In this document: positions 62,800 through 64,000 of the stretch, piece after piece
How the letters are laid out: each line of letters starts with the position of its first letter
Position numbering within the stretch: position 1 is the first letter of the stretch
Source: Sphingopyxis sp. OPL5
Lineage (GTDB): Bacteria; Pseudomonadota; Alphaproteobacteria; Sphingomonadales; Sphingomonadaceae
DNA length: 64,000 bases
Direction: 5' to 3'
Assembly (NCBI RefSeq): GCF_003797775.2
Contig: NZ_CP060725.1
Coordinates: forward strand, 806,001 to 870,000
The notes under the pieces: model-generated
Database searches by the model: none
Told to the model about the DNA's origin: nothing
What the model saw: only the letters and a program-made list of their open reading frames with translations
Translations under genes and position numbers: made by a program

Positions 62800-63546
62800 A
62801 TGATAACGCTATCGCCCATGAGGGTAACCAAGGCGGCATCGCTGGCCGACGATCTGGTCCAGCGCTTCGAGGAACAGATCGAGTCGGGCGACATGCCCGC
62901 CGGATCGCGCTTCCCAACCGAAAAGGCGATCACCGAGGCGTTCGGGGTCAGCCGCACGGTGGTGCGCGAAGCCTATTCGCGCCTCGCCGCGCGCGGACTG
63001 CTGGTGTCGCGCCGCGGATCGGGCGCCTATGTCGCCGACGGCGCGCGCTATCGCGCCTTCCAGATCGCCGCCGACGAGTTCAGCGAGATCGAGGATGTGC
63101 TCCGCCTCCTCGAAATGCGCATGGGGTTCGAGGCCGAAATGGCCGACCTCGCCGCACGCCGCCGCACCGATGCCGATCTGGAAGCGATCCGCGACGCGCT
63201 CGACGCGATGGAGAATAGCGAGGACGTCGACGCCTCGGTCGTCGCCGACGCCGCTTTCCACGCCGCGATCGCCGCGGCGACGCGCAACGATTATTTTCTC
63301 CGCTTCACCCAGTTTCTCGGCGTGCGCCTGGTCCCCTCGCGCAAACTCTATCTGCAGGGCAGCGACCGGCAACGGCACCAGCACTATGCGCGCACGATCA
63401 ACCGCGACCATCAGGCGATCTACGATGCGATTCTGGCCGGCGACCCGGCGGCGGCGCGGCGCGCGGCACGGCGGCACATGGACAAATCGATCGCCCGCTA
63501 CCGCGCGATGCAGGACGGCCTGCCCGCGGAGGCGGCCGAGGACTGA
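62800..63546 (+). CDS. FadR-type GntR regulator of the uronate locus
   Basis: The 248 residues have a winged helix (TEKAITEAFGVSRTVVREAY near 39-58) and an FCD domain with FHAAIAAATRND and RDHQAIYDAILAGD. It resembles UxuR/ExuR-like regulators of hexuronate use. It lies 16 bp after the DUF4861 gene, so it shares that transcript and may feed back on it. ATG at 62800 has a modest GAAGA ahead; 62818 is possible. The motif GTTGTNNGACAAC is the likely operator. Confidence 0.86.
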   Translation: MITLSPMRVTKAASLADDLVQRFEEQIESGDMPAGSRFPTEKAITEAFGVSRTVVREAYSRLAARGLLVSRRGSGAYVADGARYRAFQIAADEFSEIEDVLRLLEMRMGFEAEMADLAARRRTDADLEAIRDALDAMENSEDVDASVVADAAFHAAIAAATRNDYFLRFTQFLGVRLVPSRKLYLQGSDRQRHQHYARTINRDHQAIYDAILAGDPAAARRAARRHMDKSIARYRAMQDGLPAEAAED

Positions 63547-63591
63547 GCGCGCGGTGCTTGCACGCCGACCGCAACATCCTATTGCGGACGC

Positions 63592-64000
63592 ATGACGCAG
63601 CTGCAGACCCTTTCCCTGGCGATGCGCCGGCTCGATTTCGCCGGAACCGACGACGCCGCGACGCTGCGCGACCTGCCGATCGAGGCGCCGGTGTCGGTCG
63701 AGGTTTGCGGCATCGGCTATGCCGTGATGATGGCGACACCGTCGGACCTGGAAGATTATGCGGTCGGCTTCGCGCTCGGCGAAGGACTGGTCGAAACCGC
63801 CGCGCAAATCCGGAGCATCGACGTGCATCCGGTCGAGGGCGGCGTTGCGCTGCGTATCTGGCTGCCGCCCGAACGGACCGAAAAGGCGCTCGAACGCGCG
63901 CGCAAGCGGGTAAGCGAAAGCAGCTGCGGGCTGTGCGGGATGGAGAATATCGAACAGGTGCTGCGCCCGCTGCCCGCGATCGCGGCGCGGATCGTGACCG
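63592..64000 (+). CDS. fdhD: Formate dehydrogenase accessory sulfurtransferase FdhD, 3' end outside window
   Basis: Transfers sulfur to the molybdenum cofactor of formate dehydrogenase. The visible 136 residues contain LEDYAVGFALGEGL and the active-site CxxC in ESSCGLCGMENI (Cys112, Cys115). It follows the GntR gene by 45 bp on the same strand but belongs to another function, so it marks the end of the uronate locus. Confidence 0.92.
   Translation, partial: MTQLQTLSLAMRRLDFAGTDDAATLRDLPIEAPVSVEVCGIGYAVMMATPSDLEDYAVGFALGEGLVETAAQIRSIDVHPVEGGVALRIWLPPERTEKALERARKRVSESSCGLCGMENIEQVLRPLPAIAARIVT

Overview
The window is high-GC DNA from an alphaproteobacterium, most likely a member of the Sphingomonadales (Sphingopyxis/Sphingomonas-like). 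This rests on the flagellar gene order, the many TonB-dependent receptors, and a ManD whose active-site residues match the characterised Novosphingobium enzyme with a one-residue offset. I cannot fix the genus.

Region 1 (1-15.8 kb) is a flagellar cluster. A sigma-54 activator, cut by the window edge, is followed by motB and motA. The long leftward operon flgB-C-D-E-F-G-H-I-J-K-L faces a rightward set: flgA, flgM, a flgN-like gene, a lytic transglycosylase, flhA and fliA. Three sequences match the sigma-54 -24/-12 consensus: one before flgB, one before flgA and one before the transglycosylase. Several axial proteins are unusually short (FlgD, FlgE, FlgK), FlgJ has only its rod-binding half, and FlgH has no lipobox cysteine.

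Region 2 (15.8-17.7 kb) is a leftward group of four small genes: a MarR-type regulator, a membrane protein, an unknown protein, and a LuxR-type HTH protein with a C-terminal membrane anchor.

Region 3 (17.9-29.0 kb) has a ROK sugar kinase with GntR and AraC regulators. Next to it is a tightly overlapping module of SDR, TetR, acyl-CoA ligase, carboxylesterase, MFS transporter and TonB receptor that looks like an ester-catabolism locus.

Region 4 (29.2-63.5 kb) is a large hexuronate/uronic-acid polysaccharide utilisation locus. Its outer layer has two TonB receptors, a PL1-type pectate lyase, an alginate-lyase-superfamily enzyme, a beta-helix protein, GH43 and GH105 enzymes, acetyl/carboxyl esterases, a cupin and a DUF4861 protein. 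Its inner layer has an ExuT-type transporter, UxaC, fructuronate reductase, UxaA, ManD, KduI, KduD, KdgK, an iron-dependent alcohol dehydrogenase and an acetate symporter with its DUF485 partner. A LacI gene and a FadR-type GntR gene sit inside the locus. I find a repeated near-palindrome (core TGACACCGGT) at eight places and a second one (GTTGTNNGACAAC) at three places, always beside the first. This suggests a two-regulator circuit.

A low-GC patch with two unknown genes (39-40.2 kb) is bracketed by a 25-bp inverted repeat and interrupts the locus. Two REP-like elements lie at 29.1 and 47.9 kb. The window ends in fdhD. I saw no tRNA, rRNA, CRISPR array or transposase gene.
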